Below, piece after piece: positions 52,492 through 60,966 of a DNA stretch of 64,000 nucleotides. A program made the translations under genes and the position numbers. The stretch spans positions 399,713 to 463,712 of the forward strand of contig NZ_QPIB01000009.1 of assembly GCF_003671765.1 (NCBI RefSeq), given 5' to 3'. Origin of the DNA: Xenophilus sp. E41. GTDB taxonomy: Bacteria > Pseudomonadota > Gammaproteobacteria > Burkholderiales > Burkholderiaceae_C. Below the pieces are notes generated by a model. The model was not told the DNA's origin, searched no databases, and saw only the letters and a program-made list of their open reading frames with translations. The number at the start of each line of letters is the position of its first letter. The stretch's first letter is position 1.

Positions 52492-53670
52492 TCAGCCGCG
52501 GAAGTAGCGGGCCAGCACGAAGGGCATCTGCGTGACCTCCATCGGCACGGCCTTGCCGCGCACGATCGCGTCGATGCGCGTGCCGGGCTCGGCGTAGGCG
52601 GTGGCGACGTAGGCCATGGCGATCGGGCGGTCGACGGTGGGGCCGAGCAGCCCGCTGGTGACGAGGCCGACGTCGGTGCCCTCGGCGTTGCGCAGCACCG
52701 TGCCTTCGCGCACGGGCACGCGCTCCAGAGCGACCAGGCCGACCCGCTTGCGCTTCAAGGTTTCATGGTCCAGACGGCCTGCAGCCCCCGTGGATGCTGC
52801 GAGCTGCGCCATCAATTTCGTAGCGCCCGGGAAACCGCCCTCGCGCGCGCCGCCGGCGCGGCGCACCTTCTGGATGGCCCAGGTGAGCGAGGCCTCGACC
52901 GGCGTGGTCGTGGGGTCGAGGTCGTTGCCGTACAGGCACAGGCCGGCCTCGAGCCGCAGCGAGTTGCGCGCGCCCAGGCCGATGGGCTGCACCTCGGGCT
53001 GCGCGAGCAGCAGGCGCGCCAGGCGCTCGGCGTCGGCCGCGGCGACGGAGATCTCGAAACCGTCCTCGCCGGTGTAGCCGCTGCGCGTGGCGAAGGCCGG
53101 CACGTCGCCGATCTTCACCGCGCCGCCGGTCATGAACACGAAGCGCTCGATGCCGGGCGACAGGCGGGCCAGCACCGCGGCGGCCTGCGGGCCCTGCAGC
53201 GCGAGCAGCGCATGCTCGGGCAGGGGCTGGACCTGGCAGCGGTGGCCGATCTTCCGCTGGATGAGCGCGAGGTCGTCTTCCTTGCACGCGCCATTCACGA
53301 TCAAGAACAGCGAATCGTGGCCCTCGTTGAAGAACATCAGGTCGTCGACGATGCCGCCGTCGTCGTTGAGCAGCAGGCCGTAGCGCTGCTTGCCGGGCGC
53401 GAGGCCGATCACGTCGACCGGCATCAGGGTCTCGAGCGCGGCCGCGGCGTCGGGCCCGACCAGCCGCAACTGGCCCATGTGCGAGATGTCGAACAGACCG
53501 GCGGCGGTGCGCGTGTGGCGGTGCTCGGCCATCAGGCCGGCGGGGTATTGCACCGGCATCGAGTAGCCGGCGAAGGGCACCATGCGCGCACCCAGTTCGA
53601 TATGCAGGGCGTGCAGCGGCGTCTGGCGCAAGTCGGTGGCGGCGTTGGCGGTATCGGCGGAAGAGGCCAT
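52492..53670 (-). CDS. gcvT: Glycine cleavage system T protein (aminomethyltransferase)
   Basis: This 392-residue folate enzyme makes 5,10-methylene-THF and ammonia from the aminomethyl-lipoyl H protein. Visible landmarks are FAGYSMPVQYPAG, DISHMGQL with the catalytic Asp region, RSGYTGEDGFEI and GLGARNSLRLEAGLCLYGNDL. It is about 20 residues longer than E. coli GcvT, with an insert near EGGFPGATKLMAQ. It is the first gene after the glycine riboswitch. Confidence 0.97.
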   Translation of the reverse strand: MASSADTANAATDLRQTPLHALHIELGARMVPFAGYSMPVQYPAGLMAEHRHTRTAAGLFDISHMGQLRLVGPDAAAALETLMPVDVIGLAPGKQRYGLLLNDDGGIVDDLMFFNEGHDSLFLIVNGACKEDDLALIQRKIGHRCQVQPLPEHALLALQGPQAAAVLARLSPGIERFVFMTGGAVKIGDVPAFATRSGYTGEDGFEISVAAADAERLARLLLAQPEVQPIGLGARNSLRLEAGLCLYGNDLDPTTTPVEASLTWAIQKVRRAGGAREGGFPGATKLMAQLAASTGAAGRLDHETLKRKRVGLVALERVPVREGTVLRNAEGTDVGLVTSGLLGPTVDRPIAMAYVATAYAEPGTRIDAIVRGKAVPMEVTQMPFVLARYFRG

Positions 53671-53730
53671 GGCGCAGGTCTCCGGGAACGAGGGCAGTCA
53701 TCATCCGCGACGCAAATCGCGGGCCACCCC

Positions 53731-53940
53731 TGCTGTCCCTGGTACCTGAGAGATTCGCCCCAGCGATCGGGGTTTGCTCCTTCGGTGGGGGCCGTCGACA
53801 CGCGGTCGGGCCCCGCTCTCCAGCCGGGAACGCCGGCGCTGGCCGGCGTGTCGTCAGTCCTTTTGCCTGAGCGTTCGGAATGGTGCTTCCTGCGCCTTCG
53901 GCGGCCCTGCTGCGGTCGGTGCGCGGGGCTCTCTCCTGAC
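53731..53940 (-). promoter_or_regulatory. Tandem glycine riboswitch
   Basis: Read on the minus strand, two glycine aptamers follow each other. The first runs from GGAGAG (about 53936) through GCCGAAGGCGCAGGAAG to GCTCAGGCAAAAGGAC (about 53856). The second runs from GGAGAGCG (53814-53821) through CACCGAAGGAGCAAAC to TCTCAGGTACCAGGGACAG (about 53732). The conserved core of each aptamer is intact, and the element ends about 60 bases before gcvT. In this arrangement glycine binding normally switches the cleavage operon on. Confidence 0.93.
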
Positions 53941-53969
53941 CCGGCCGAGTGTAGTGGATCGGCCGCCGG

Positions 53970-54476
53970 CTACGCCGCCGTTTCCAGCGGCAGCAGCCGC
54001 TCGATGCGCTCGCGCACCGAAGCGGCCCGCTCGGCGCCGGCATGGGCCTCGATGTCGGCGATCATGGTTCGCGCAACGGCGAGCATCGCGTCGCGCTCGC
54101 GGGCCTCGCGCAGAGCGTCGCGCAGGGCATCGGCCTGCGCGGGATCGCGGCGCGCGAACATGCGCTCGCACAGGTCGAACAGGAACATCCGCGTCGTGGC
54201 GAGGGAGCGCTTGCCGTCGAAGGGGTCGGCCGCAACCGGCGCCGCCGGCGCCTCTGGCGCGGGCGCTTGCAGTGCGTGAGCGGCCTGCAGATAGCCGCGC
54301 TCGACCAGGGCGCGCGCGGCACGGCCGGCTTCGTCGCGGCCGCCGAACAGGGGTCCGAAATCGGTGAGCGAATGCCTGCCGTCGGCCATGAGCAGCAGGG
54401 CGCGTTCGCGCTGCGACAGCGAACGCTGGCCAGGGCGCAGTTCGTCGCGCGCCTTGTCGGTCTTGAGAAGCAGCAT
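53970..54476 (-). CDS. Hypothetical protein, helix-rich, 168 residues
   Basis: I do not recognise this family. The protein has no signal peptide or membrane span. Residues about 18-65 (LSQRERALLLMADGRHSLTD to ALVERGYL) read like a winged-helix-type fold, followed by an Ala/Pro linker and a helical C-terminal half. It lies directly upstream of the glycine riboswitch on the same strand, but the riboswitch has its own leader, so the two are probably separate units. Confidence 0.65.
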   Translation of the reverse strand: MLLLKTDKARDELRPGQRSLSQRERALLLMADGRHSLTDFGPLFGGRDEAGRAARALVERGYLQAAHALQAPAPEAPAAPVAADPFDGKRSLATTRMFLFDLCERMFARRDPAQADALRDALREARERDAMLAVARTMIADIEAHAGAERAASVRERIERLLPLETAA

Positions 54477-54548
54477 GGGCGGTCAGGAGGATGCCGAGCG
54501 CGGCAGCATCCGCCGCCGCCATGACATCCTCGTGAACGGCCCTGTCGC

Positions 54549-55826
54549 CTACCGCGCGTAGACCAGGTCGCGCAGCCCCAGCGAGATGCCCGGCACGTAG
54601 GTGATCACCATCAGGCAGGCCAGCACCACCAGTACGAAGGGCACCAGCTGCGTGACGATGCGGTCCAGCGAGATGCGCGCCACCGTGCAGGCGGCGAACA
54701 GGTTCACCCCGAAGGGCGGGGTGATCATGCCCAGCGCCAGGTTGACCACCATGATCAGCCCGAAGTGCACCGGGTCGATGCCGAAGTGCTGGGCCACGGG
54801 CGCGAGGATGGGCGCCAGCACGATGATTGCGGCACTGGTCTCGATGAACATGCCGATGACGAACAGCGCGGCGTTGACGCCGAGCAGGAACATCGCGGGC
54901 GACTTGAGCACGGATTCCAGCCAGTGGCCGATCGCCTCCGGCACGCCCGCGCGCGTGATGAGGAAGGCGAACAGGCCGGCGTTCGCGATCACGAACATGA
55001 TCACGGCCGACGAGATCACCGACTTGCGCAGGATCTTGTACAGGTCGGGCAGCTTGATCTCGCGGTAGATCACCATGCCCACGACCAGCGCGTAGAACAC
55101 CGCCACGGCCGAGGCCTCGGTGGGCGTGAAGATGCCGCCGTAGATGCCGCCCAGGATGATGACCGGCATGAGCAGCGCCCAGCCCGCCTGCCAGAGCGCC
55201 TTGCCGAAGGGCATGCGGCCTTCGCCGTCGTTCTTGCCCCAGCCCTTCCACTTGCAGTAGACCCAGACGAAGAGCATCAGCGCCGCGCTGATGAGGATGC
55301 CCGGGCCGAAGCCGGCAATGAACAGCTCGCCGATCGACACCTCGGCGCTCACGCCGTACAGGATCATCGGGATCGAGGGCGGGATGATCACGCCCAGCTC
55401 GGCGCTCGTGGCCTGCAGCGCGGCCGCATAGCTCGTGGGGTAGCCGTGCTTGATCAGCGCCGGGATCAGGATGGCGCCGATGGCGAAGGTGGTGGCCACC
55501 GACGAGCCCGACACCGCCGCGAAGATCATGCAGGTGAGCACGCAGGTCATCGGCAGGCCGCCCTGCACGCCGCCCACGATGCTCTTGGCGAATTCGACCA
55601 GCCGGCGCGAGATGCCGCCGGTCTCCATCAGGTTGCCGGCCAGGATGAAGAAGGGAATGGCGGCCAGCGGAAACTTGTTGATCGAGTTGAACATCTCCTT
55701 GGCGGAGATCAGCATGGGCGCGCCGGTGACCTGCATGCCCAGCACGGAGGCCAGGCCGATCGAGACGGCGACGGATATCGACAGTGCGAAGCACAGCACC
55801 ATCGTGACGACCATCACGGGGGTCAT
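54549..55826 (-). CDS. dctM: TRAP transporter large permease (DctM)
   Basis: This 425-residue inner-membrane protein has about twelve membrane segments and the DctM signatures FPLAAIPFFILAGNLMETG, AAVSGSSVATTFAIG and GVIIPPSIPMILYG. It moves an organic acid inward using a sodium or proton gradient together with DctQ and the DctP receptor. The ATG at 55826 is chosen; the longer frame runs into the intergenic repeat. It is the third TRAP gene of the minus-strand group. Confidence 0.93.
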   Translation of the reverse strand: MTPVMVVTMVLCFALSISVAVSIGLASVLGMQVTGAPMLISAKEMFNSINKFPLAAIPFFILAGNLMETGGISRRLVEFAKSIVGGVQGGLPMTCVLTCMIFAAVSGSSVATTFAIGAILIPALIKHGYPTSYAAALQATSAELGVIIPPSIPMILYGVSAEVSIGELFIAGFGPGILISAALMLFVWVYCKWKGWGKNDGEGRMPFGKALWQAGWALLMPVIILGGIYGGIFTPTEASAVAVFYALVVGMVIYREIKLPDLYKILRKSVISSAVIMFVIANAGLFAFLITRAGVPEAIGHWLESVLKSPAMFLLGVNAALFVIGMFIETSAAIIVLAPILAPVAQHFGIDPVHFGLIMVVNLALGMITPPFGVNLFAACTVARISLDRIVTQLVPFVLVVLACLMVITYVPGISLGLRDLVYAR

Positions 55827-55839
55827 GCCGTGGCCCCCC

Positions 55840-55886
55840 AACTCGGCACTTCGTGTCCTCGCCACCCCCCGAGGGGGCGCCGAGTT
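55840..55886. repeat. Nested palindromic element between dctQ and dctM
   Basis: An outer inverted repeat (AACTCGGC at 55840-55847, GCCGAGTT at 55879-55886) encloses an inner CCCCC/GGGGG stem (about 55866-55877). It fills most of the 85-base dctQ-dctM gap and resembles the palindromic intergenic repeats common in Comamonadaceae genomes. Confidence 0.6.
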
Positions 55887-55911
55887 TGCTTGAGGCGGCT
55901 CCGCGCGGCGC

Positions 55912-56406
55912 TCATTGCGCAGTCTCCAGTTCCATGCGCTTCGGATCGAGGTAGTTGCCCACGATGCCGATCAGCGAGAAGAGCGCGCCGACCGGAAGCG
56001 CCAGGTAGGCCCAGACCATCGAGATGCTTTCGAGCCCGGCCATGGACTGCACGCGCCCGCGCATGGCGTAGTCGAAACCCCACCACAGCACGACGAGCAT
56101 CAATGCCAGCGCGGCGATGCTGACCACCGCATCGAGCACGCGCTTGATCTTCGGCGGGCTCCAGCGGTAGAGCACGTCCACGCTCACCATCGCGCCCTGG
56201 CGGAAGGCCATGGGGATGCCGAGGAAGACCATCCAGATCAGGCTCACGCGGATCAGGATCTCGCTCCACTCGGCCGGCTGCTCGAGCACGAAGCGCGTGA
56301 CGATCTGGAACATGCCCAGCGATGCCGCGATCACCAGCATCAGGCAGGCCAGGGCCATCGAGAGCGCCGTGGTGCGGCGCTCCAGCCCGAGGAACATCTC
56401 TTTCAT
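55912..56406 (-). CDS. dctQ: TRAP transporter small permease (DctQ)
   Basis: This 164-residue protein has four hydrophobic segments and the family residues TRFVLEQPAEWSEILIR near residue 37, with GIPMAFRQGAMVSVD after them. It is the small membrane subunit that complexes with DctM. It lies between the DctP receptor gene (terminator in the gap) and dctM. Confidence 0.93.
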   Translation of the reverse strand: MKEMFLGLERRTTALSMALACLMLVIAASLGMFQIVTRFVLEQPAEWSEILIRVSLIWMVFLGIPMAFRQGAMVSVDVLYRWSPPKIKRVLDAVVSIAALALMLVVLWWGFDYAMRGRVQSMAGLESISMVWAYLALPVGALFSLIGIVGNYLDPKRMELETAQ

Positions 56407-56424
56407 CTCAACCCAGTTGTTGCA

Positions 56425-56458
56425 AAGAAAAAAGCCCGCCAGGCCAAGCTGGGCGGGC
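56425..56458 (-). terminator. Rho-independent terminator after the dctP gene
   Basis: On the minus strand a GC stem (56434-56440 paired with 56452-56458, GCCCGCC/GGCGGGC) is followed by TTTTTTCTTT (56425-56433). It lies between the receptor gene and dctQ. Partial termination here would give more receptor than permease, as is usual for binding-protein operons. Confidence 0.8.
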
Positions 56459-56464
56459 GCGGGC

Positions 56465-56481
56465 AGCTATCGAAAAGATAG
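56465..56481. repeat. Short hairpin GCTATC/GATAGC after dctP
   Basis: A 6-base perfect stem (56465-56470, 56476-56481) with a GAAAA loop sits between the dctP stop and the terminator. It may protect the 3' end of the receptor message; role not certain. Confidence 0.5.
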
Positions 56482-56493
56482 CGTGCCGGGCAT

Positions 56494-57465
56494 TCACTTG
56501 TAGTCGCGGATCTTGTCGAGGTTGGCCTTGCCGAAGTCCTTCTCGAACTGGGCGTTGACCGGCGCCAGCGCCGCGACGAACTTCGACTTGTCGACGTTGT
56601 CGATCACCGTCATGCCCTTGGCGCGCAGGTCGGCCACGCCCTTGGCGTCGTCCTCGTCGACGCGTGCACGGTTGGCCTTCACGGCTTCCTTGGCGGCATC
56701 GAGGAAGGCCTGCTGGTCGGCGGGCGCCAGCTTGTCGAACACGCCCTTGTTCATCACGAAGATGCAGGGCGAGTACACGTGGCCGGTGAGCGTGAGGTGC
56801 TTCTGCACCTGGTCGAACTTGGCCGAGATGATCACGGGCAGCGGGTTCTCCTGGCCGTCCACGGTGCCCTGCTGCAGGGCGGTGAACACCTCGGGGAAGG
56901 CCATCGGCGTGGTGATGATGCCGAAGCCCTTGTAGGCCGCGATGTGCACCGGGTTCTCCATGGTGCGCATCTTCAGGCCCTTGAGGTCGGCGGGCTCCTT
57001 CACGTCGCGCTTGCTGTTGGTCATGTGGCGGAAGCCGTTCTCGGCCCACGCCAGCGCCTTGAAGCCCTTGGCGTCGAACTTCTTGAGCAGGTCCTGACCG
57101 ATCGGGCCGTCGAGCACGGCGCGCGCGTGCGCCTTGTCGCGGAACAGGAAAGGCACGTCGAGGATCTTGGTCTCGGGCACGAAGTTCGGCACCGGGCCGG
57201 TGGACGAGAAGGCCAGTTCCTGCGTGCCGAGCTGCACCGCCTCGATCGATTCGCGCTCGCCGCCCAGCGAGCCGTTGTAGAAGGTCTGGACCTTGTAGCG
57301 GCCGCTGGTGCGCTTCTCGACTTCCTTGGCGAAGGTGTCGATGGCCACGCCCTGGTGCGAGTTCTGCGCGGTCGAGATGCTGATCTTCATCGTGGTCTGC
57401 GCGATCGCGGCGCAGGCCATGCCAAAGCCGAGAACCAGGCCGACGGCCAAGCGGTTCAACTTCAT
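56494..57465 (-). CDS. dctP: TRAP transporter periplasmic receptor (DctP)
   Basis: This 323-residue protein has a signal peptide (cleavage near AIAQTTM). The DctP fold is shown by ISTAQNSHQGVAIDTFAKEV, FRHMTNSKRDV and the ligand-contact Arg segment KGLKMRTMENPVH. It binds the substrate in the periplasm for DctQM. The neighbouring DenD-like gene suggests a four-carbon sugar acid such as erythronate, but ligand specificity cannot be read directly. Confidence 0.93.
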   Translation of the reverse strand: MKLNRLAVGLVLGFGMACAAIAQTTMKISISTAQNSHQGVAIDTFAKEVEKRTSGRYKVQTFYNGSLGGERESIEAVQLGTQELAFSSTGPVPNFVPETKILDVPFLFRDKAHARAVLDGPIGQDLLKKFDAKGFKALAWAENGFRHMTNSKRDVKEPADLKGLKMRTMENPVHIAAYKGFGIITTPMAFPEVFTALQQGTVDGQENPLPVIISAKFDQVQKHLTLTGHVYSPCIFVMNKGVFDKLAPADQQAFLDAAKEAVKANRARVDEDDAKGVADLRAKGMTVIDNVDKSKFVAALAPVNAQFEKDFGKANLDKIRDYK

Positions 57466-57528
57466 GGGGTGTCTCCTCGGTGGAAAGTGGCCGCGGCCCA
57501 GAACGGGCCGCGGCAGGCAGGGCGTCGA

Positions 57529-58545
57529 CTATGCCCTGATTGCCAGCTTCACAGCGTCGGGATTTTCACGGACGTAGTCGCGGATCACCTCGTCGAAGGA
57601 CGTGTCGCTGCCCAGGCCCAGCGCGCGGGCGCGCGGCGTCTCGAAGCGCCCGGGCCAGGTCTTGACGATGCGCATGATGGCCGGGTCGGGCGTGCGGTCC
57701 AGCAGGGCGAGCGCCTCGGGCCCCGCCACGCGGCCGAGCGCGGCGGCCATCTCGCCCACGGTGGTGGACAGCGAGGGCAGGTTGACCGCGGTGCGCGGGC
57801 CCCATTCGGCCTCGCTCGCCTCGGCGGCGCGCAGGATGCCTTCGATGGTGCGCGCCGGCGAGGCCAGCGCGACGGGCGTGTCGTCGGGCACGGGGCAGGG
57901 CGCGCGCACGCCGGCCAACGGCTCGCGGACCATGCCGCTGAAGAAGCTGGAGGCGGCACCGTTCGGCTTGCCGGGCCGCACGCTCACCGTCATGAGGCGC
58001 ACGCTGCGCCCGCGCACGAAGCCCTTGCGGGTGTAGTCGGCCACGAGCTGCTCGCCGATGAACTTCTGGATGCCGTAGCTCGTCTGCGGCGTGGGCAGCG
58101 TGTCGTCGCCGATCACCGGTGGCAGCGGCTGCGCGGGGGAGTCGCCGAACACGGCGAGCGAACTGGAGAACACCACGACGGGCGCGGTGCCGGCTGCGCG
58201 CAGCCGCTCGAGCAACGCATGCGTGGCGGCGAAGTTGCTGCGCATGCCGAGGTCGAAGTCGGCTTCGCATTCGCCGCTGACGGCGGCGGCCAGGTGGAAG
58301 ACCACGTCGGCCCGCGACCAGAAATCGGCGGCCGGGTCCGCCAGTTGGGCATTCAGGTCGCCGGTGGCCGCGACGATGCGCGCGTCCGCCGCGAGGTCGG
58401 CCGGCGCCGGCGCGCGATCGACCAGCGTGATGCGGGTGACGGGCTGTGCCGCTGCGCCCGCGAGCGCGAGCGATCCGCGCTGCAGCAGGGTGCGCGCGAG
58501 CCGTGCGCCGATGAAGCCGGCGCCGCCGGTGATGACGATGTGCAT
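57529..58545 (-). CDS. NAD-dependent epimerase/dehydratase, D-erythronate dehydrogenase (DenD)-like
   Basis: This 338-residue extended SDR begins at ATG 58545 with GGAGFIGARLARTLL as the nucleotide loop. It carries VFHLAAAVSGECEADFDLGM, a catalytic Ser in VVFSSSLAVFG, YGIQKFIGEQL for Tyr-Lys and the family-specific MTVSVRPGKPNGAASSF. These resemble DenD, which oxidises D-erythronate at C2. It lies 63 bases upstream of the TRAP receptor gene on the same strand. The isomerase, kinase and aldolase partners of that pathway are not in the window. Confidence 0.75.
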   Translation of the reverse strand: MHIVITGGAGFIGARLARTLLQRGSLALAGAAAQPVTRITLVDRAPAPADLAADARIVAATGDLNAQLADPAADFWSRADVVFHLAAAVSGECEADFDLGMRSNFAATHALLERLRAAGTAPVVVFSSSLAVFGDSPAQPLPPVIGDDTLPTPQTSYGIQKFIGEQLVADYTRKGFVRGRSVRLMTVSVRPGKPNGAASSFFSGMVREPLAGVRAPCPVPDDTPVALASPARTIEGILRAAEASEAEWGPRTAVNLPSLSTTVGEMAAALGRVAGPEALALLDRTPDPAIMRIVKTWPGRFETPRARALGLGSDTSFDEVIRDYVRENPDAVKLAIRA

Positions 58546-58633
58546 GGTCTTGTCTCCTGTGGAATCTGTCGAGTCTAGGGCCGGTCCGGCAGCGGGAGGG
58601 TCGGGCCCGCAGCGCCGCCGCGACGCCAACGCA

Positions 58634-58655
58634 AAGGGCGCCCGAAGGCGCCCTT
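58634..58655 (-). terminator. Terminator hairpin after ETF-QO gene
   Basis: A perfect 9-bp stem (AAGGGCGCC at 58634-58642, GGCGCCCTT at 58647-58655) with a CGAA-type loop lies 21 bases past the ETF-QO stop. The T run on the minus strand is only three bases, so strength is uncertain. Confidence 0.6.
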
Positions 58656-58675
58656 GGTCGGCGGAAGCGTCGCGC

Positions 58676-60376
58676 TTACATCCCCACGTAGTTCGGCCCG
58701 CCGCCGCCCTCGGGCGTGACCCAGACGATGTTCTGCGTCGGGTCCTTGATGTCGCAGGTCTTGCAGTGCACGCAGTTCTGGGCGTTGATCTGCAGGCGCT
58801 CCTTGCCGGCATTGGCCTCGTCGGGCACGAACTCGTAGACGCCGGCGGGGCAGTAGCGCGACTCGGGGCCGGCGTACTCGGGCAGGTTGATGCGCGTAGG
58901 CACCGTCGGGTCCTTGAGCGTCAGGTGCGCCGGCTGGTTCTCTTCGTGGTTGGTGTTGCTGATGAACACCGAGCCCAGGCGGTCGAAGGTGAGCTTGCCG
59001 TCGGGCTTGGGGTAGTCGATCTTCTTGTATTGCGCGGCCGGCTTCAGGCGCGCGTGGTCGGGTTCCTTGCGGTGGATGGTCCACGGGATGTGGCCGCGCA
59101 GCAGGAACTGCTCGATGCCGTTCATCACGGTGGCCGTGTACAGGCCCTTCTTGAACCAGGTCTTGAAGTTGCGGTCCTTGTACAGCTCGGCGTGCAGCCA
59201 GCTCTTCTCGAAAGCGGCAGGGTAGGCGCTCAGCTCGTCGTGCTGGCGGCCGGAGGTCACGGCGTCGAAGGCGGCCTCGGCGGCCAGCATGCCGGTCTTG
59301 ATGGCGGCATGGCTGCCCTTGATGCGGCTCACGTTGAGGTAGCCCGCGTCGCAGCCCACCAGTGCGCCGCCCGGGAACACGGTCTTGGGCAGCGCCAGCA
59401 GGCCGCCTGCATTGATGGCGCGCGCGCCGTAGCTCAGGCGCTTGGCGGGCTTCAGGCCCTTGTCCTGGCCTTCGAAGTAGTAGCGGATGTTCGGGTGCGT
59501 CTTGAAGCGCTGGAACTCCTCGAAGGGGCTGATGTAGGGGTTCTGGTAGTCGAGGCCCACCACGTAGCCGACGATGACCTGGTTGTTCTCGGCGTGGTAG
59601 AGGAAGGCGCCGCCGTAGGTGTTCGGGTCCAGCGGCCAGCCGGCCGCGTGCAGCACCAGGCCGGGCTCGTGGCGCGCCGGGTCGATCTCCCACAGCTCCT
59701 TGATGCCGATGCCGTAGCTGGCGGGGTCGCTGTTCGCGTCGAGCTTGAAGCGGCTGATCAGCTGGCGGCCGAGGTTGCCGCGCGCGCCCTCGGCGAAGAT
59801 CGTGTACTTGGCATGCAGTTCCATGCCGAGCTGGAAGTTCTCGGTCGGCTCGCCGTCCTTGCCCACGCCCATGTTGCCCGTGGCCACGCCCTTGACCGAA
59901 CCGTCCTCGTTGTAGAGCACCTCGGCGGCGGGAAAGCCCGGGAAGATCTCCACGCCCAGCGCCTCGGCCTGCTGCGCCAGCCAGCGCACCACGTTGCCCA
60001 GGCTGATGATGTAGTTGCCGTGGTTCTGGAAGTTGCCCGGCAGCATGAAGTTGGGCGTGCGCATCGCGCCCTTCTCGGTGAGGAAGAGGAAGGTGTCGGC
60101 GGTGACGGGCTGGTTCAGCGGCGCGCCCTTTTCCTTCCAGTCGGGGATGAGCTCGGTGAGCGCGCGCGGGTCCATGATGGCGCCCGACAGGATGTGCGCG
60201 CCGGGCTCGGAGCCCTTCTCGAGCACGACGACCGAGATCTCCTTGCCTTCCTGTTCGGCCAGTTGCTTGAGGCGGATCGCGGTCGCGAGGCCGCCGGGGC
60301 CTGCACCGACGATCACCACGTCGTATTCCATGGCTTCGCGGGGACCGAACTGGGCGAGGATTTCGTCTTGGGTCAT
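58676..60376 (-). CDS. Electron-transfer flavoprotein-ubiquinone oxidoreductase (ETF-QO)
   Basis: The ATG at 60376 gives 566 residues, the family length. An FAD-binding GAGPGGLATAIRL motif lies near residue 25. The C-terminal ferredoxin-like part carries the 4Fe-4S ligands in CVHCKTCDIKDP plus an earlier Cys in RYCPAGVYEF. It takes electrons from ETF, reduced by acyl-CoA dehydrogenases such as the one at 25.7 kb, and passes them to ubiquinone at the inner membrane. It is divergent from the thioesterase gene. Confidence 0.95.
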   Translation of the reverse strand: MTQDEILAQFGPREAMEYDVVIVGAGPGGLATAIRLKQLAEQEGKEISVVVLEKGSEPGAHILSGAIMDPRALTELIPDWKEKGAPLNQPVTADTFLFLTEKGAMRTPNFMLPGNFQNHGNYIISLGNVVRWLAQQAEALGVEIFPGFPAAEVLYNEDGSVKGVATGNMGVGKDGEPTENFQLGMELHAKYTIFAEGARGNLGRQLISRFKLDANSDPASYGIGIKELWEIDPARHEPGLVLHAAGWPLDPNTYGGAFLYHAENNQVIVGYVVGLDYQNPYISPFEEFQRFKTHPNIRYYFEGQDKGLKPAKRLSYGARAINAGGLLALPKTVFPGGALVGCDAGYLNVSRIKGSHAAIKTGMLAAEAAFDAVTSGRQHDELSAYPAAFEKSWLHAELYKDRNFKTWFKKGLYTATVMNGIEQFLLRGHIPWTIHRKEPDHARLKPAAQYKKIDYPKPDGKLTFDRLGSVFISNTNHEENQPAHLTLKDPTVPTRINLPEYAGPESRYCPAGVYEFVPDEANAGKERLQINAQNCVHCKTCDIKDPTQNIVWVTPEGGGGPNYVGM

Positions 60377-60515
60377 CGGGGGTGTCGCTGATAATGGTTC
60401 GAGGCAGGCGTGGGCCGCCCCGTCGGCGGCCTTGCGCATTCTATTCGGCACCCCCCAGGGGCCGACCCGTCGCCGGTGCGACTCGGCGCGGCCCGCCGCC
60501 CCTTTCCGCAGAGCC

Positions 60516-60944
60516 ATGAAGATCGAGATTCCCGAGACGAAGAAGCTGGTCTACGAGACCGTCATCCCCATCCGCTGGGGCGACATGGACGCGATGGGCC
60601 ACCTCAACAACGGCACCTACTTCCGCTACATGGAAACGGCGCGCATCGACTGGATGCACGCGATCGGCTTCCAGCCCGACCCGGGTGGCGAAGGCATGGT
60701 GATCGTCAACGCCTTCTGCAACTTCTACCGGCAGATCGAATACCCGGGCGACGTGCTGCTGAAGATGTACGTGAGCGATCCGGGCCGCACCACCTTCGAG
60801 AGCTGGGCCACCATGGCGCGGCGCGATGCGCCCGACGTGATCTGCGCCGCCGGCGGCGCCACGACCATCTGGGTCGACTTCCCGAAGCAGAAGGCCAAGG
60901 ACCTGCCCGCCTGGCTGCGCGAGATCGTGTCCGCCGAGGCCTGA
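60516..60944 (+). CDS. Acyl-CoA thioesterase, 4HBT hotdog family
   Basis: This 142-residue hotdog-fold protein has the 4HBT active-site region IRWGDMDAMGHLNNGTYFRYM, with the catalytic Asp and the GH-N pair. It probably hydrolyses short or medium acyl-CoA esters in the cytoplasm. It is divergent from the ETF-QO gene and convergent with the sensor kinase gene. Confidence 0.88.
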   Translation: MKIEIPETKKLVYETVIPIRWGDMDAMGHLNNGTYFRYMETARIDWMHAIGFQPDPGGEGMVIVNAFCNFYRQIEYPGDVLLKMYVSDPGRTTFESWATMARRDAPDVICAAGGATTIWVDFPKQKAKDLPAWLREIVSAEA

Positions 60945-60966
60945 GAGGCTGTGGGCGCGGCCGTCG

